From assembly GCF_024741815.1 (NCBI RefSeq), contig NZ_CP102951.1, positions 1,689,001 to 1,753,000 on the forward strand: a stretch of DNA of 64,000 nucleotides, written 5' to 3'. This DNA is from Pseudomonas sp. LS1212 (GTDB lineage: Bacteria; Pseudomonadota; Gammaproteobacteria; Pseudomonadales; Pseudomonadaceae). Below the pieces are notes generated by a model. The model was given only the letters and a program-made list of their open reading frames with translations, was not told where the DNA came from and ran no database searches. The translations under genes were made by a program, and so were the position numbers. Each line of letters opens with the position of its first letter. Position 1 is the stretch's first letter. Below are positions 8,512 to 17,038 of this stretch, piece after piece.

Positions 8512-9344
8512 AGCGGGTCAGCGAATGTCTCGGTGTGGCGCGCTCGCAATTAACGGTTCGAATCAAGCAATCAGCCTTGCCCAAGGTACGGCGAAACAGG
8601 CCCGTGGACGACGCTGAACTGGTGGTTGAAATCCAGCAACAGGTCAGCGAGCTGCCCAGCTATGGCTACCGTCGTGTCTGGGGATTACTGCGTCGCGCAC
8701 GTGAAATCCAGTTGCTGCCCGCGATCAACGTGAAGCGGGTTTACCGGGTCATGCGTGATCACAATCTGCTGCTTGAGCGTCGACTCAAACAGCCCGGCGT
8801 GCCACGTCGACACGAAGGCCATATTGCCGTGAAAACCAGTGATACGCGTTGGTGCTCGGACGGCTTTGAGTTCCGTTGCGAGGACGGCGCCAAACTGAGC
8901 GTGACCTTCGCCCTGGACTGCTGTGATCGCGAAGCCATCGGCTGGGTCGCCAGTCCAACGGGATACAGCGGGGATGATATCCGTGACTTGATGCTGGAGA
9001 GCGTGGAAAAGCGCTTTGGCGACCAACTGCCCGCCACGCCGGTGCAATGGCTAAGCGATAACGGTTCGGCCTATACCGCCGAACAGACGCGCCTGTTTGC
9101 TCGGCAGATCGGTTTGCAACCGGTGACCACGCCAGTACGCAGCCCGCAGAGCAACGGCATGGCTGAGAGCTTCGTGAAGACGATCAAGCGTGATTACGTG
9201 GCGCATATGCCCAAGCCGGATCGAGAAACGGCGCTACGCAACCTGGCAATTGCCTTCGAGCATTACAACGAGCAGCATCCGCACAGCGCCCTGAAATATC
9301 GCTCGCCGAGGGAGTTCAGGCGCTTGGCCGCAGCATCAATTTAA
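8469..9344 (+). CDS. IS2-group transposase OrfB (DDE integrase domain)
   Basis: Catalytic half of the transposase, 291 aa as an independent frame, normally made as an OrfAB fusion by -1 frameshifting. The rve/DDE core is visible: TRWCSDGFEF (first Asp), WLSDNGSAYTAEQ (second Asp) and SPQSNGMAESFVKTIKRDY (Glu), followed by EHYNEQHPHSALKYRSPREF. Full length and uninterrupted, so the element may be active. Confidence 0.94.
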   Translation: MDCALTLVAGGRPVKRVSECLGVARSQLTVRIKQSALPKVRRNRPVDDAELVVEIQQQVSELPSYGYRRVWGLLRRAREIQLLPAINVKRVYRVMRDHNLLLERRLKQPGVPRRHEGHIAVKTSDTRWCSDGFEFRCEDGAKLSVTFALDCCDREAIGWVASPTGYSGDDIRDLMLESVEKRFGDQLPATPVQWLSDNGSAYTAEQTRLFARQIGLQPVTTPVRSPQSNGMAESFVKTIKRDYVAHMPKPDRETALRNLAIAFEHYNEQHPHSALKYRSPREFRRLAAASI

Positions 9345-9381
9345 CGGGGAGTTGGTGTCCGGTTTTTTAGGGGCAAGTCCA

Positions 9382-10588
9382 TAACAGCTCTCAGGTTGTC
9401 CACGTCGTACACTGCACCACCATCTTTAATCAGCTCGACGTGGTGCAGCTCGAAGGAAATACGCTTTCCTACATGCTCGCTCTTAGGTGCCGCTGGGGCA
9501 AAACCTTTCGCCATGTCTGAGAGATTGCGTGGTTTGAATTGTCGACTCAATTCTGGATCGGCAGCGACGGCTTTCCAAAATGCCTTCCTGAAGGCATCGA
9601 AGCTTGAAAACTCGCGGCCTCTGAGCTGGTCGGCAATTCGCGTTGGGACTGGGGAACCCAGTCCGGTACTTGCGCCGGCGAGCCAAATCCCCGTCACGTC
9701 TTGACCAACGCCTGTGACCACGCCCGGCGCACCACGCACATTGAGCGAGATATAGACCGGCAGGATTTGCGGCTGACTCGGGAACCAGATAATGGCGTCC
9801 CGGAAGTCGGGTGGGTTTGCCGGATGCTCATAGCGTTGCTCGGCCTGTTCGGCTTCGGGAAAGACAAACGCCGCAGGTAATTGCGGGGCACCTTCCAGCG
9901 CTGGAATACCCAGCACCCTGCTGGTATCGACGGCAGGTGTCCAGATCAACTCTACGCCGTCGCCCAGATCCGCGACCAGTTGATCACCGCGTGCGGTGGC
10001 AGCAATCACCGGGACACTTCGCCACGCGGAGTTGTTGCCGGTGTATACCCCGAACGCGCTGACCGATTCTCCAGGCAGGTGTTTGACGTTGACCCGCACA
10101 CCGATGTTGGCCACGGCCAGATTGGCGAACTCTTCGGTGCTGTAAAACGCGGTGTCAGACGCAAAGGTATTGGGCCAGAGCATAGCAACGGTGCCCGCAA
10201 TGCCACCTGCGACAACGCCTGCGCTGACGGCAGCACCGGACAAACCCAGCGACAACGAGCCACCGACTCGCCCAGCCAAGGTCAGTGCCGTGGTTGAGCC
10301 ACCGATCAGTTGAAGAGGTGTGCCCGCCGAGGTGATGGCCTCACGGGTGCTGAGCACGGCATAGGTGCCGTAATTGCCCAACCCCTCAAATGGCGCTGGG
10401 CCATCGGGATAGCAGACCTGCCCATTAACCACGCTGATGGATTTGGCAAATGTGCAATCCTGGACGGCAGGTGATTTTAATTGTTCGGCTTTTTCGCGTT
10501 CTTCATATCGGCGATGGCCTTCATCTTGTCGAGCGCGGTCGGCCTTTTGAGCTGCTTGATATCGGCGGCGTATCTCTTCCTCTTGCGC
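9382..10588 (-). pseudogene. Orphan S-type pyocin-like DNase: no N-terminus, 3' end cut by an IS
   Basis: Second copy of the bacteriocin gene, lacking its beginning. Homology to the intact copy starts just downstream of an in-frame TAG (10589-10591) at the equivalent of about residue 57, and no normal start is present (a GTG at 10432 opens a 363-codon frame). From GQVCYPDG through QDVTGIWLAGA it is almost identical to the intact toxin. The nuclease domain then diverges (FWKAVAADPELSRQFKPRN), although HHVELIKDGGAVYDVDNLRA is kept. The IS2-group element cuts after NLRAV. Removing the IS and one TAACA restores VTSKHHIDIHRGTK and a stop overlapping the immunity ATG. The present frame instead ends in IS sequence and lacks the last two HNH histidines. 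Confidence 0.88.
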
Positions 10589-10590
10589 CT

Positions 10591-10612
10591 AAGTTTCGCG
10601 GGCGCAAAACTT
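10591..10612. terminator. Hairpin between the two toxin cassettes
   Basis: Inverted repeat AAGTTTCGCG / CGCAAAACTT around a GG centre, immediately after the intact cassette's immunity gene and at the exact start of the homology of the orphan toxin. It could be the transcription terminator of the intact operon or a recombination scar. No T-run follows on the minus strand, so the terminator reading is tentative. Confidence 0.35.
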
Positions 10613-10633
10613 GGATCTCCCCTGAAAGTTCGA

Positions 10634-10894
10634 TCAGAAGCGCGGCTTAAAACCCGGTAGACCGTTGGCCAAGCACCAAGCCTGAATTGTCTGCACGACT
10701 CCTTCTGCTGAGTTGTCCGAACCATCTTCAGGATAGTAGATCAGGTCAGAACCACCTGCACCCGCAGCAAGGCTGTTCAGGTGTTCTATTAACCCAGCCT
10801 GGAAATCCTCTGTTCCTTCACAGTCTTTTATACACTGAATCAATGCTTTGAACTGGTCTTCGGTGTAGTCAGAAAGTGCGCCCTTAAGCTCCAT
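10634..10894 (-). CDS. Colicin/pyocin-type DNase immunity protein (intact cassette)
   Basis: An 86-aa Im-family protein, MELKGALSDYTEDQFKALIQCI..., with the conserved LIYYPEDGSDNSAEGVVQTIQAWC and the same C-terminal GLPGFKPRF as the orphan immunity protein. The toxin stop TGA (10894-10896) shares its A with this ATG, a tight coupling. An alternative GTG one codon upstream is less likely. It binds and blocks the HNH nuclease domain of the adjacent toxin. Differences from the other Im protein cluster in the helix I-II specificity region (KDCEGTEDFQAGLIEHL). Confidence 0.93.
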   Translation of the reverse strand: MELKGALSDYTEDQFKALIQCIKDCEGTEDFQAGLIEHLNSLAAGAGGSDLIYYPEDGSDNSAEGVVQTIQAWCLANGLPGFKPRF

Positions 10895-12291
10895 CACTGA
10901 GCCTCCCTATGAATATCTATATGATTTTTGGGGGTGTTAGCCCGCAGGTTATCCACGTCATAAACAGCACCGCCGTCAGCGATATGCTCAACATGGTGCA
11001 GCTCAAAGGAAATCCGCTTTCCTATCTGATCGCGCACGCGAGTCGTTGGTGCTAGTCCCTTTACAAGCCTTTTAATGTTGTCTTGATTGAATTGACTGCT
11101 CAGGGCTGGATCATTTCCAACCTCGATCCAAAACGCTTTCCTGAAGGCATCGAAACTGGAAAACTCGCGGCCTCTGAGCTGGTCGGCAATGCGCGTTGGG
11201 ACAGGGGAACCCAGTCCGACACCTGCCCCGGCGAGCCAAATCCCCGTCACGTCTTGACCAGCGCCTGTGACCACGCCCGGCGCACCACGCACATTGAGCG
11301 AGATATAGACCGGCAGGATTTGCGGCTGACTCGGGAACCAGATAATGGCGTCCCGGAAGTCGGGTGGGTTTGCCGGATGCTCATAGCGTTGCTCGGCCTG
11401 TTCGGCTTCGGGAAAGACAAACGCCGCAGGTAATTGCGGGGCACCTTCCAGCGCTGGAATACCCAGCACCCTGCTGGTATCGACGGCAGGTGTCCAGATC
11501 AGCTCTACGCCGTCGCCCAGATCCGCGACCAGTTGATCACCGCGTGCGGTGGCAGCAATCACCGGGACACTTCGCCACGCGGAGTTGTTGCCGGTGTATA
11601 CCCCGAACGCGCTGACCGATTCTCCAGGCAGGTGTTTGACGTTGACCCGCACACCGATGTTGGCCACGGCCAGATTGGCGAACTCTTCGGTGCTGTAAAA
11701 CGCGGTGTCAGACGCAAAGGTATTGGGCCAGAGCATAGCGACGGTGCCCGCAATGCCACCTGCGACAACGCCTGCGCTGACGGCAGCACCGGACAAACCC
11801 AGCGACAACGAGCCACCGACTCGCCCAGCCAAGGTCAGTGCCGTGGTTGAGCCACCGATCAGTTGAAGAGGTGTGCCCGCCGAGGTGATGGCCTCACGGG
11901 TGCTGAGCACGGCATAGGTGCCGTAATTGCCCAACCCCTCAAATGGCGCTGGGCCATCGGGATAGCAGACCTGCCCCTTGGCCACACTAGTGGATTTGGC
12001 AAATGTGCAGTCCTGGACGGGAGGTGGTTTTAGTCGCTCGGCTTTTTCACGTTCGTCACATCGACGAAGGAATTCATCTTGTCGGGCACGCTCGGCTTTT
12101 TGAAGCGCTTCGTATCGACGTATCTCTTCCTTTTGTTCCCGCTCACGCACTAAGGCAATTTGTGCTTTAGAGGGTCCAGATGGCTCCATTCTGCGCGGTA
12201 AGACACCAATGACGTAGGGCCATTTTTTAGACCGTATCAACCCTCGACGTTTGAGTGACTCATCACTTTCCTCAGACAACTTCTGGGACAT
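10894..12291 (-). CDS. S-type pyocin/colicin-like bacteriocin with HNH DNase domain
   Basis: A 465-aa antibacterial nuclease. In order: an N-terminal basic region (KRRGLIRSKKWPYVIGVLPRR); a charged helical, coiled-coil-like stretch (about 43-90, ALVREREQKEEIRRYEALQKAERARQ); CTFAKSTS at about 98; a pyocin-S type domain (~105-330); then a colicin E9-like DNase (IADQLRGREFSSFDAFRKAFW...). The catalytic HNH/beta-beta-alpha-Me motif ends the protein: HH at 432-433, NLRANTPKNHIDIH with His457 and His461. The start at 12291 (MSQKLSEES) has an AGGG upstream; another ATG at 12309 is weaker. It is short for an S-type pyocin and shows no recognisable large receptor-binding domain, so the delivery route is unclear. 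Overlaps its immunity gene. Confidence 0.9.
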   Translation of the reverse strand: MSQKLSEESDESLKRRGLIRSKKWPYVIGVLPRRMEPSGPSKAQIALVREREQKEEIRRYEALQKAERARQDEFLRRCDEREKAERLKPPPVQDCTFAKSTSVAKGQVCYPDGPAPFEGLGNYGTYAVLSTREAITSAGTPLQLIGGSTTALTLAGRVGGSLSLGLSGAAVSAGVVAGGIAGTVAMLWPNTFASDTAFYSTEEFANLAVANIGVRVNVKHLPGESVSAFGVYTGNNSAWRSVPVIAATARGDQLVADLGDGVELIWTPAVDTSRVLGIPALEGAPQLPAAFVFPEAEQAEQRYEHPANPPDFRDAIIWFPSQPQILPVYISLNVRGAPGVVTGAGQDVTGIWLAGAGVGLGSPVPTRIADQLRGREFSSFDAFRKAFWIEVGNDPALSSQFNQDNIKRLVKGLAPTTRVRDQIGKRISFELHHVEHIADGGAVYDVDNLRANTPKNHIDIHREAQ

Positions 12292-12309
12292 TATCGGTAC
12301 CCTGCACAA

Positions 12310-12792
12310 GTCAAATCCATTTACCAGGGCCGAAGAGTAACCGCAGTAAGCCAGTGGTCAAATACTGGCTTATAGCCATTTTGATTGAGGGAGGGGCAGG
12401 TAAGGGAGCCTACAGAATCAGGTTGAGCTAAGCGGCCTGAGTCCTATTGAATACAGGGGTTTGCGGACAGGCGCTGGGCTTAAGAGCACTTTGCTGTTCC
12501 GGCGCTCCCTAAACCGGGATTCATGGCTTACGTTGGTTTTTGGTTCCATTGATGATGCCCACGGTAAAGCTCGGAAAGGGAGGAGACGGGCTGGCCCGAC
12601 ACGACGAAACCTCGAACGAAGATAATTCGCAAATGGGAAATTGTTGCGGATGCGAATGCTGTCATGTTGGGGCGGGGCGTACAAGTGGGATGTTGCCCGC
12701 GATGCAGGCGACGCGGTCCCTCTTCAATCAGCAAGGCCAGCCGCAACCATTGTGTTTAAAATGCCCCCCATCACGAATGACTGAAAACCCCC
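12310..12792. other. Right flank of the bacteriocin island; promoter region, no gene
   Basis: Upstream region of the bacteriocin gene. It contains a 26-bp inverted repeat (12347-12372), a segment resembling the left junction (12457-12522 versus 7664-7735) and the 28-bp inverted match of 7471-7498 at 12524-12551. Beyond 12552 no gene is evident before the methyltransferase start at 12793; short frames there have no family features. Confidence 0.55.
12347..12372. promoter_or_regulatory. Candidate operator: 9-bp inverted repeat upstream of the bacteriocin
   Basis: TAAGCCAGT, an 8-bp spacer, then ACTGGCTTA: perfect 9-bp arms about 56 bp upstream of the bacteriocin start. The arrangement suits binding of a dimeric regulator. 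It does not match a LexA box (CTG-N10-CAG), so control by a dedicated factor or a stem-loop role is possible. Confidence 0.45.
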
Positions 12793-13731
12793 ATGACCCC
12801 CGACGCCATCGCCACCCTGCAACACCTTCTCGTCAGCGCCCTGAGCCCCCCACCTGAAGAAACCCGCCGCCTGTTCCACGGCCGGGGCCGGCGCTGGCCG
12901 GGGCTTGAACATGTCACGGTCGACTGGTTGCAAGGCATTGTCCTGGTGTCGCTGTTCAGGGAACCAGCCGATGCAGAGCTGGCTGCCCTCAAACACATGC
13001 TCATGGCACTGACCCAATCGCCCGCCTGGTCGCAAAGCCAGGCGCACACCCTTGTGTTGCAGCACCGTTACCTGCTGGAGAGCACGGCCGAGTGGCTGCT
13101 CGGTGAAGTCGTCGATGAGTGGCTCATCACCGAAGGTGGCCTGCGCTACAAACTGGATCTGGGTAAAAAGCAGAACACCGGTTTGTTTTTGGACATGCGT
13201 TACGGCCGCCGCTGGGTTCAAGCCCAGGCCCAGGGCAAGCGCGTGCTGAACCTGTTCGCCTACACCTGCGGTTTCTCGGTAGCGGCCATGGCCGGTGGCG
13301 CCGAGCATGTGGTGAACCTGGACATGGCCAAGGCGGCGTTGAGCCGTGGGCGGGAGAATCATCGGCTCAACGGGCATGATCTGGATCGGGTGAGCTTTCT
13401 GGGGCATGAACTGTTCAAGTCCTGGGGCAAGGTCAAGAAATATGGCCCTTATGACCTGATCATCATCGACCCACCCTCGTTTCAGAAAGGCAGCTTTGCC
13501 CTGACCAAGGATTACCAGCGTGTCCTGCGCCGGCTACCCGAGTTACTGACCGCCCAAGGCACGGTGCTGGCCTGCGTCAACGACCCCGCCATAGGCTCCG
13601 ATTTCCTGATCGAAAGCGTCGCCAACGAGGCGCCGGGCCTGAGGTTTGAACAGCGCCTGGAAAACCCGCCCGAGTTTGCCGATGCCCATGCCGAGGGTGG
13701 GTTGAAGGCGCTGGTGTTTTCGCAGGCATGA
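12793..13731 (+). CDS. Class I SAM-dependent methyltransferase (RlmI/RlmK-C-like)
   Basis: A 312-aa cytosolic methyltransferase, probably acting on rRNA. The motif I region is VLNLFAYTCGFSVAAMAGGA (about 150-170), the acidic end of beta 2 is VVNLDMAKAAL, and the catalytic-loop motif IIIDPPSF has Asp226-Pro-Pro. KQNTGLFLDMR before motif I is a hallmark of the 23S rRNA cytosine/guanine methyltransferases related to RlmI and the C-terminal half of RlmL. There is no PUA domain, so the exact nucleotide target is unknown. The ATG at 12793 follows AATGACTGAAAACCCCC with only a weak ribosome-binding site. Confidence 0.85.
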   Translation: MTPDAIATLQHLLVSALSPPPEETRRLFHGRGRRWPGLEHVTVDWLQGIVLVSLFREPADAELAALKHMLMALTQSPAWSQSQAHTLVLQHRYLLESTAEWLLGEVVDEWLITEGGLRYKLDLGKKQNTGLFLDMRYGRRWVQAQAQGKRVLNLFAYTCGFSVAAMAGGAEHVVNLDMAKAALSRGRENHRLNGHDLDRVSFLGHELFKSWGKVKKYGPYDLIIIDPPSFQKGSFALTKDYQRVLRRLPELLTAQGTVLACVNDPAIGSDFLIESVANEAPGLRFEQRLENPPEFADAHAEGGLKALVFSQA

Positions 13732-13738
13732 GCCGTGC

Positions 13739-15778
13739 TCACGCTATCTCGCCGGTTCGAGGTAACGAAGCCTGTGGATAGTACTGGGCAAAACTCACCT
13801 TGTCGGTCTGGTCCACCAGTTTCTTCAGGCGCTCGTTGAAGGCGCGATTGATGCCATATTGGCCGCCGGAAATGGTGCGGAACTGTGCGGTCAAGGTGAT
13901 GCCGTTGAGGTCCATCTTGTCGACCCCGAACACTTGCAGTGGCCCTTGCAGGTTGTGCTTGAGCAGCGGGTCGTCGCTGATCGAATGGCCGACCTGGCGG
14001 ATCATGTCCAGGGCGGTATCGATGTCGCTTTCGTAACTGACCTGGATCGAGAAAAACGCATAGGCGAATTGCCGCGACTGGTTGGTAACGGCCTTGATCT
14101 GGCCGAACGGCACCGAGTGCACGAAGCCTTTGCCGTCGCGCAGGCGCAGGGTGCGGATGGTCAGGCTTTCGACGGTGCCGGCGTGGCCGGAGTCCAGTAC
14201 CACCCAGTCGCCGATGGCAATGGTGTCCTCGATCAGGATGAACAGGCCTGTAATTACGTCCTGGACCAATTGCTGCGAGCCGAAGCCGATGGCCAGGCCG
14301 ACGACGCCTGCACCAGCCAGCAAGGGCGCGACGTTGATGCCCAGGTTGGCCATGGTGGTGATCGCGCAGATCACCACCAGGATGATTTTGACGGCATTGC
14401 GCAGCATCGGCAGGATGGTTTTGGCCCGGGTGCTCGGCTGGTGGCCGCCACGGCGCCCGACCGGGGGCTTGAGGGCTTCCTGGATCGCAGTGTCGATGAC
14501 CACCCACAGCAGCCAGGTGACCAGCAGGACCAGACCGATGCTGCTGAGTGAATCGCTGATGGCGCGGGCCATGGAGTTCTTCAGGGCGAACTCGATGACC
14601 GAGAAACCCCAGATCCTTCCTGACAGCTCGATGAAGGCGATCGCCAGGATGATCCGCAGTGCGGCGTGGGTCAGGCTGCGCAGTAATTCCTTGTAGGGTT
14701 GCAGGCGTTGCTCGGCGACTCGCGCGGGCACCTTGAACATATGCTGGAACAAGGTACTGAGAAACACCGTGGCGATGAGCAACAAGGACGTGAGCAGAGC
14801 GTTTTGCAAAACCCTCTGGCTTTCCTGGCCGGCGCCGATCAGGTTCACCGCCGAAACCAGGATCATCAGCAGGATGGGGTAGTACCAGAGGCTGGAAAAT
14901 ATCCGCAGCGTTTCCTGTACCGCGTGGTTTTGCCGGCGCTGGTCAAAATCGCGATTGCGGATCAGATGTGCCACGGGTCTGCGCAATTTGACCACCAGTA
15001 TGGCAAAGGCCAGGGTCGCCAGCAGGCCGGTCAGCACGGCAACCGTACTGGTGACATTGCTGCCCAGTTGCCGGGCGATCTGCGGGCTGGTCAGGGCGTC
15101 GCTCAAGGCCACCAGAGAACCGACCAGGAACAGGGGCCGGGGCAGGTAGTGGCGGATGATGCGCACGGCGGCGCGCCGGTGTCCGCTGTCGAATGCGGTG
15201 ATCAGGCACAGCACGATACAGTTGATGATCAACCCGCAGCTGGTGGCGTAGCCCAGGCACAGGGCCAGCGCTCGTGCAGGCGAAGGCTCGAAGAAACGAC
15301 TGGCGTACAGCATCAGGGGCAAGCTGATCATTGCCGGGAGTATGTAGTGCAGCAAGTAGCCCAGCAGGCGTTGCGCACGCGGCCGCTCAAGCAATAGTGA
15401 TTGGCGGTTGAAATGGCGGGTGAGCATTTGGCCGAGCAGGTTCAACGGCGCAAAGGTACCCAACCAGGCCAGCGAGAGCAATGCGAAGTCACCGATCAGG
15501 CCGAGCGTCGAGCGGGACGCTTGCTGATTGACCAGTTGATCGATTTCATCGGCGGCGCGATCGGCACGCAGGCGCCAGTCATCGAGCACATGGCCGTCCA
15601 GCTCAAGGCTGTGCTGTATATCGTCCAGGCCCGACGAGATCGTCTCCAGCAAGCCGCCCTGCACGATCACCACCGGCTCGGCCTTGGCCGGTTGGGCGGG
15701 GGGCGGTGCTTCGGCGTAGGCGTTGGAACCGAGGATACAGCTCAGCAACAACAGATATTTGAGCGTTGATCTGAACAC
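13739..15778 (-). CDS. MscS-family mechanosensitive channel, YbiO-like
   Basis: A 679-aa inner-membrane channel. The GTG at 15778 gives a signal peptide (FRSTLKYLLLLSCILGSNAYA) followed by a periplasmic helical region, several membrane helices, and a C-terminal MscS core (from about 440: VVGLAIGFGSQQLVQDVITGLFILIEDTIAIGDWV) with the pore-lining Gly/Ala helix and the cytoplasmic beta and alpha/beta vestibule. The reading frame is open upstream to 16123, but that part lacks family similarity and overlaps the sbp 3' end. Such large MscS paralogues gate under hypo-osmotic stress. Convergent with the methyltransferase gene. Confidence 0.88.
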   Translation of the reverse strand: MFRSTLKYLLLLSCILGSNAYAEAPPPAQPAKAEPVVIVQGGLLETISSGLDDIQHSLELDGHVLDDWRLRADRAADEIDQLVNQQASRSTLGLIGDFALLSLAWLGTFAPLNLLGQMLTRHFNRQSLLLERPRAQRLLGYLLHYILPAMISLPLMLYASRFFEPSPARALALCLGYATSCGLIINCIVLCLITAFDSGHRRAAVRIIRHYLPRPLFLVGSLVALSDALTSPQIARQLGSNVTSTVAVLTGLLATLAFAILVVKLRRPVAHLIRNRDFDQRRQNHAVQETLRIFSSLWYYPILLMILVSAVNLIGAGQESQRVLQNALLTSLLLIATVFLSTLFQHMFKVPARVAEQRLQPYKELLRSLTHAALRIILAIAFIELSGRIWGFSVIEFALKNSMARAISDSLSSIGLVLLVTWLLWVVIDTAIQEALKPPVGRRGGHQPSTRAKTILPMLRNAVKIILVVICAITTMANLGINVAPLLAGAGVVGLAIGFGSQQLVQDVITGLFILIEDTIAIGDWVVLDSGHAGTVESLTIRTLRLRDGKGFVHSVPFGQIKAVTNQSRQFAYAFFSIQVSYESDIDTALDMIRQVGHSISDDPLLKHNLQGPLQVFGVDKMDLNGITLTAQFRTISGGQYGINRAFNERLKKLVDQTDKVSFAQYYPQASLPRTGEIA

Positions 15779-15947
15779 GGCCTGGGTCACTCCTGTGAAG
15801 TCTTGCTGGACAGAAGATACTGAGGAACAGATCAGAAAGGATAGGGGAAGATCGCTGTGTCGGTCATATGCGCAATCCCCCGGATTGCGCAAAAACCTGT
15901 AGGAGCTGCCTTGGCTGCGATCGCCCGCAAAGCGGGCACCGACAGTC

Positions 15948-16946
15948 TTACTGCCCGCTATAAATCTGGTCGAACACCCCGCCATCATTGAAGTGCGTCT
16001 TCTGCACCGTACGCCAGTCCCCAAACGTCTTCTCCACCGACAGGAAATCCACTTTAGGGAAACGATCGGTGTACTTGGCCAACACCGCCGGATCACGCGG
16101 GCGCAGGTAATTGGCCGCCGCAATTTCCTGAGCCTCGGGCGACCACAGGTACTTCAGGTATTCCTCGGCAGCAGCGCGAGTGCCTTTCTTGTCGACCACC
16201 TTGTCGACCACACTGACCGGTGGCTCGGCCTCTGCCGAAACACTTGGGTAGATCACCTCGAACTGATCGCGACCGAACTCGCGGGCAATCATCTCCGCTT
16301 CATTCTCGAAGGTCACCAGCACGTCGCCGATCTGGTTGGTCATGAAGGTCGTCGTTGCGGCGCGGCCACCGGTATCGAGCACCGGCGCCTGCTTGAACAG
16401 CTTGCCGACAAAATCCTTGGCCTTGTTCTCGTCGCCGCCGTTCTTGAGCACATAGCCCCAGGCCGAGAGGTAGGTGTAGCGGCCGTTACCCGAGGTCTTT
16501 GGGTTGGGCACAATCACTTGTACGCCATCCTTGAGCAAATCCGGCCAATCCTTCAGCGCCTTGGGGTTGCCCTTGCGCACGATAAACACCGTGGCGGAGG
16601 TGAACGGCGCACTGTTGTTCGGCAGACGGGTGACCCAGTTGTCCGGCACCAGTTTGCCGTTGTCGGCCAGGGCGTTGATGTCGGTGGCCATGTTCATGGT
16701 GATGACATCGGCAGGCAGGCCGTCGATCACCGAACGGGCTTGCTTGCTGGAGCCACCAAAGGACATCTGCAGGGTGATGTTTTCCTTGTGCTCGGCTTGC
16801 CAGTGCTTCTGGAAGGCGCTGTTGTAGTCCTTGTAGAAATCACGCATCACGTCATAGGAGACGTTGAGCAGGGTGGGGGCGGCCTGGGCAACGCTGCCCA
16901 AAGCCAGGCCTGCGGCCAGGAGCGAGGCGCTGAAGAGTTTTTTCAC
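15948..16946 (-). CDS. sbp: Periplasmic sulfate-binding protein
   Basis: A 332-aa ABC-transporter substrate-binding protein for sulfate/thiosulfate. Signal peptide MKKLFSASLLAAGLALGSVAQA, then LLNVSYDVMRDFYKDYN and the family signatures NPKTSGNGRYTYL and TFENEA. The GTG at 16946 is preferred over the ATG at 16991 because it has a properly placed AGGA and gives a clean signal peptide. The membrane and ATPase components (CysTWA) are not in this window, so it is encoded alone here, as is common for Sbp. Confidence 0.93.
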   Translation of the reverse strand: MKKLFSASLLAAGLALGSVAQAAPTLLNVSYDVMRDFYKDYNSAFQKHWQAEHKENITLQMSFGGSSKQARSVIDGLPADVITMNMATDINALADNGKLVPDNWVTRLPNNSAPFTSATVFIVRKGNPKALKDWPDLLKDGVQVIVPNPKTSGNGRYTYLSAWGYVLKNGGDENKAKDFVGKLFKQAPVLDTGGRAATTTFMTNQIGDVLVTFENEAEMIAREFGRDQFEVIYPSVSAEAEPPVSVVDKVVDKKGTRAAAEEYLKYLWSPEAQEIAAANYLRPRDPAVLAKYTDRFPKVDFLSVEKTFGDWRTVQKTHFNDGGVFDQIYSGQ

Positions 16947-17038
16947 TGCGCAATCCTTGTGGGTGATGAGACGAAGGCAATATGCCCGCAACTATAACGG
17001 CCGCGGGTTTGTCGTAAAAAGACTAAAAGGTACTTTGG

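Larger units (their letters stand above)
8055..9381 (+). mobile_element. IS3-family, IS2-group insertion sequence with 5-bp target duplication
   Basis: A complete element of 1327 bp. The left end TGAACGAGCCCCATGAAAGA and the right end (read inward) TGGACTTGCCCCTAAAAAAC form imperfect inverted repeats like those of IS2 (TGGATTTGCCCC...). Both ends are flanked by the identical 5-bp TAACA (8050-8054 and 9382-9386), the duplication size of IS2. It contains orfA and orfB in a -1 frame arrangement. It lies inside the last codons of the orphan bacteriocin gene on the opposite strand and appears complete. Confidence 0.93.

Noticed and set aside
10589..10591. Programmed frameshift or read-through linking the intact cassette to the orphan toxin
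   Set aside because: A TAG and a hairpin separate them, an immunity gene lies between, and there is no slippery sequence; simple loss of the 5' end explains it.
12347..12372. LexA (SOS) box for the bacteriocin
   Set aside because: Arms are CCAGT...ACTGG, the wrong way round for CTG-N10-CAG; left as an unidentified operator.
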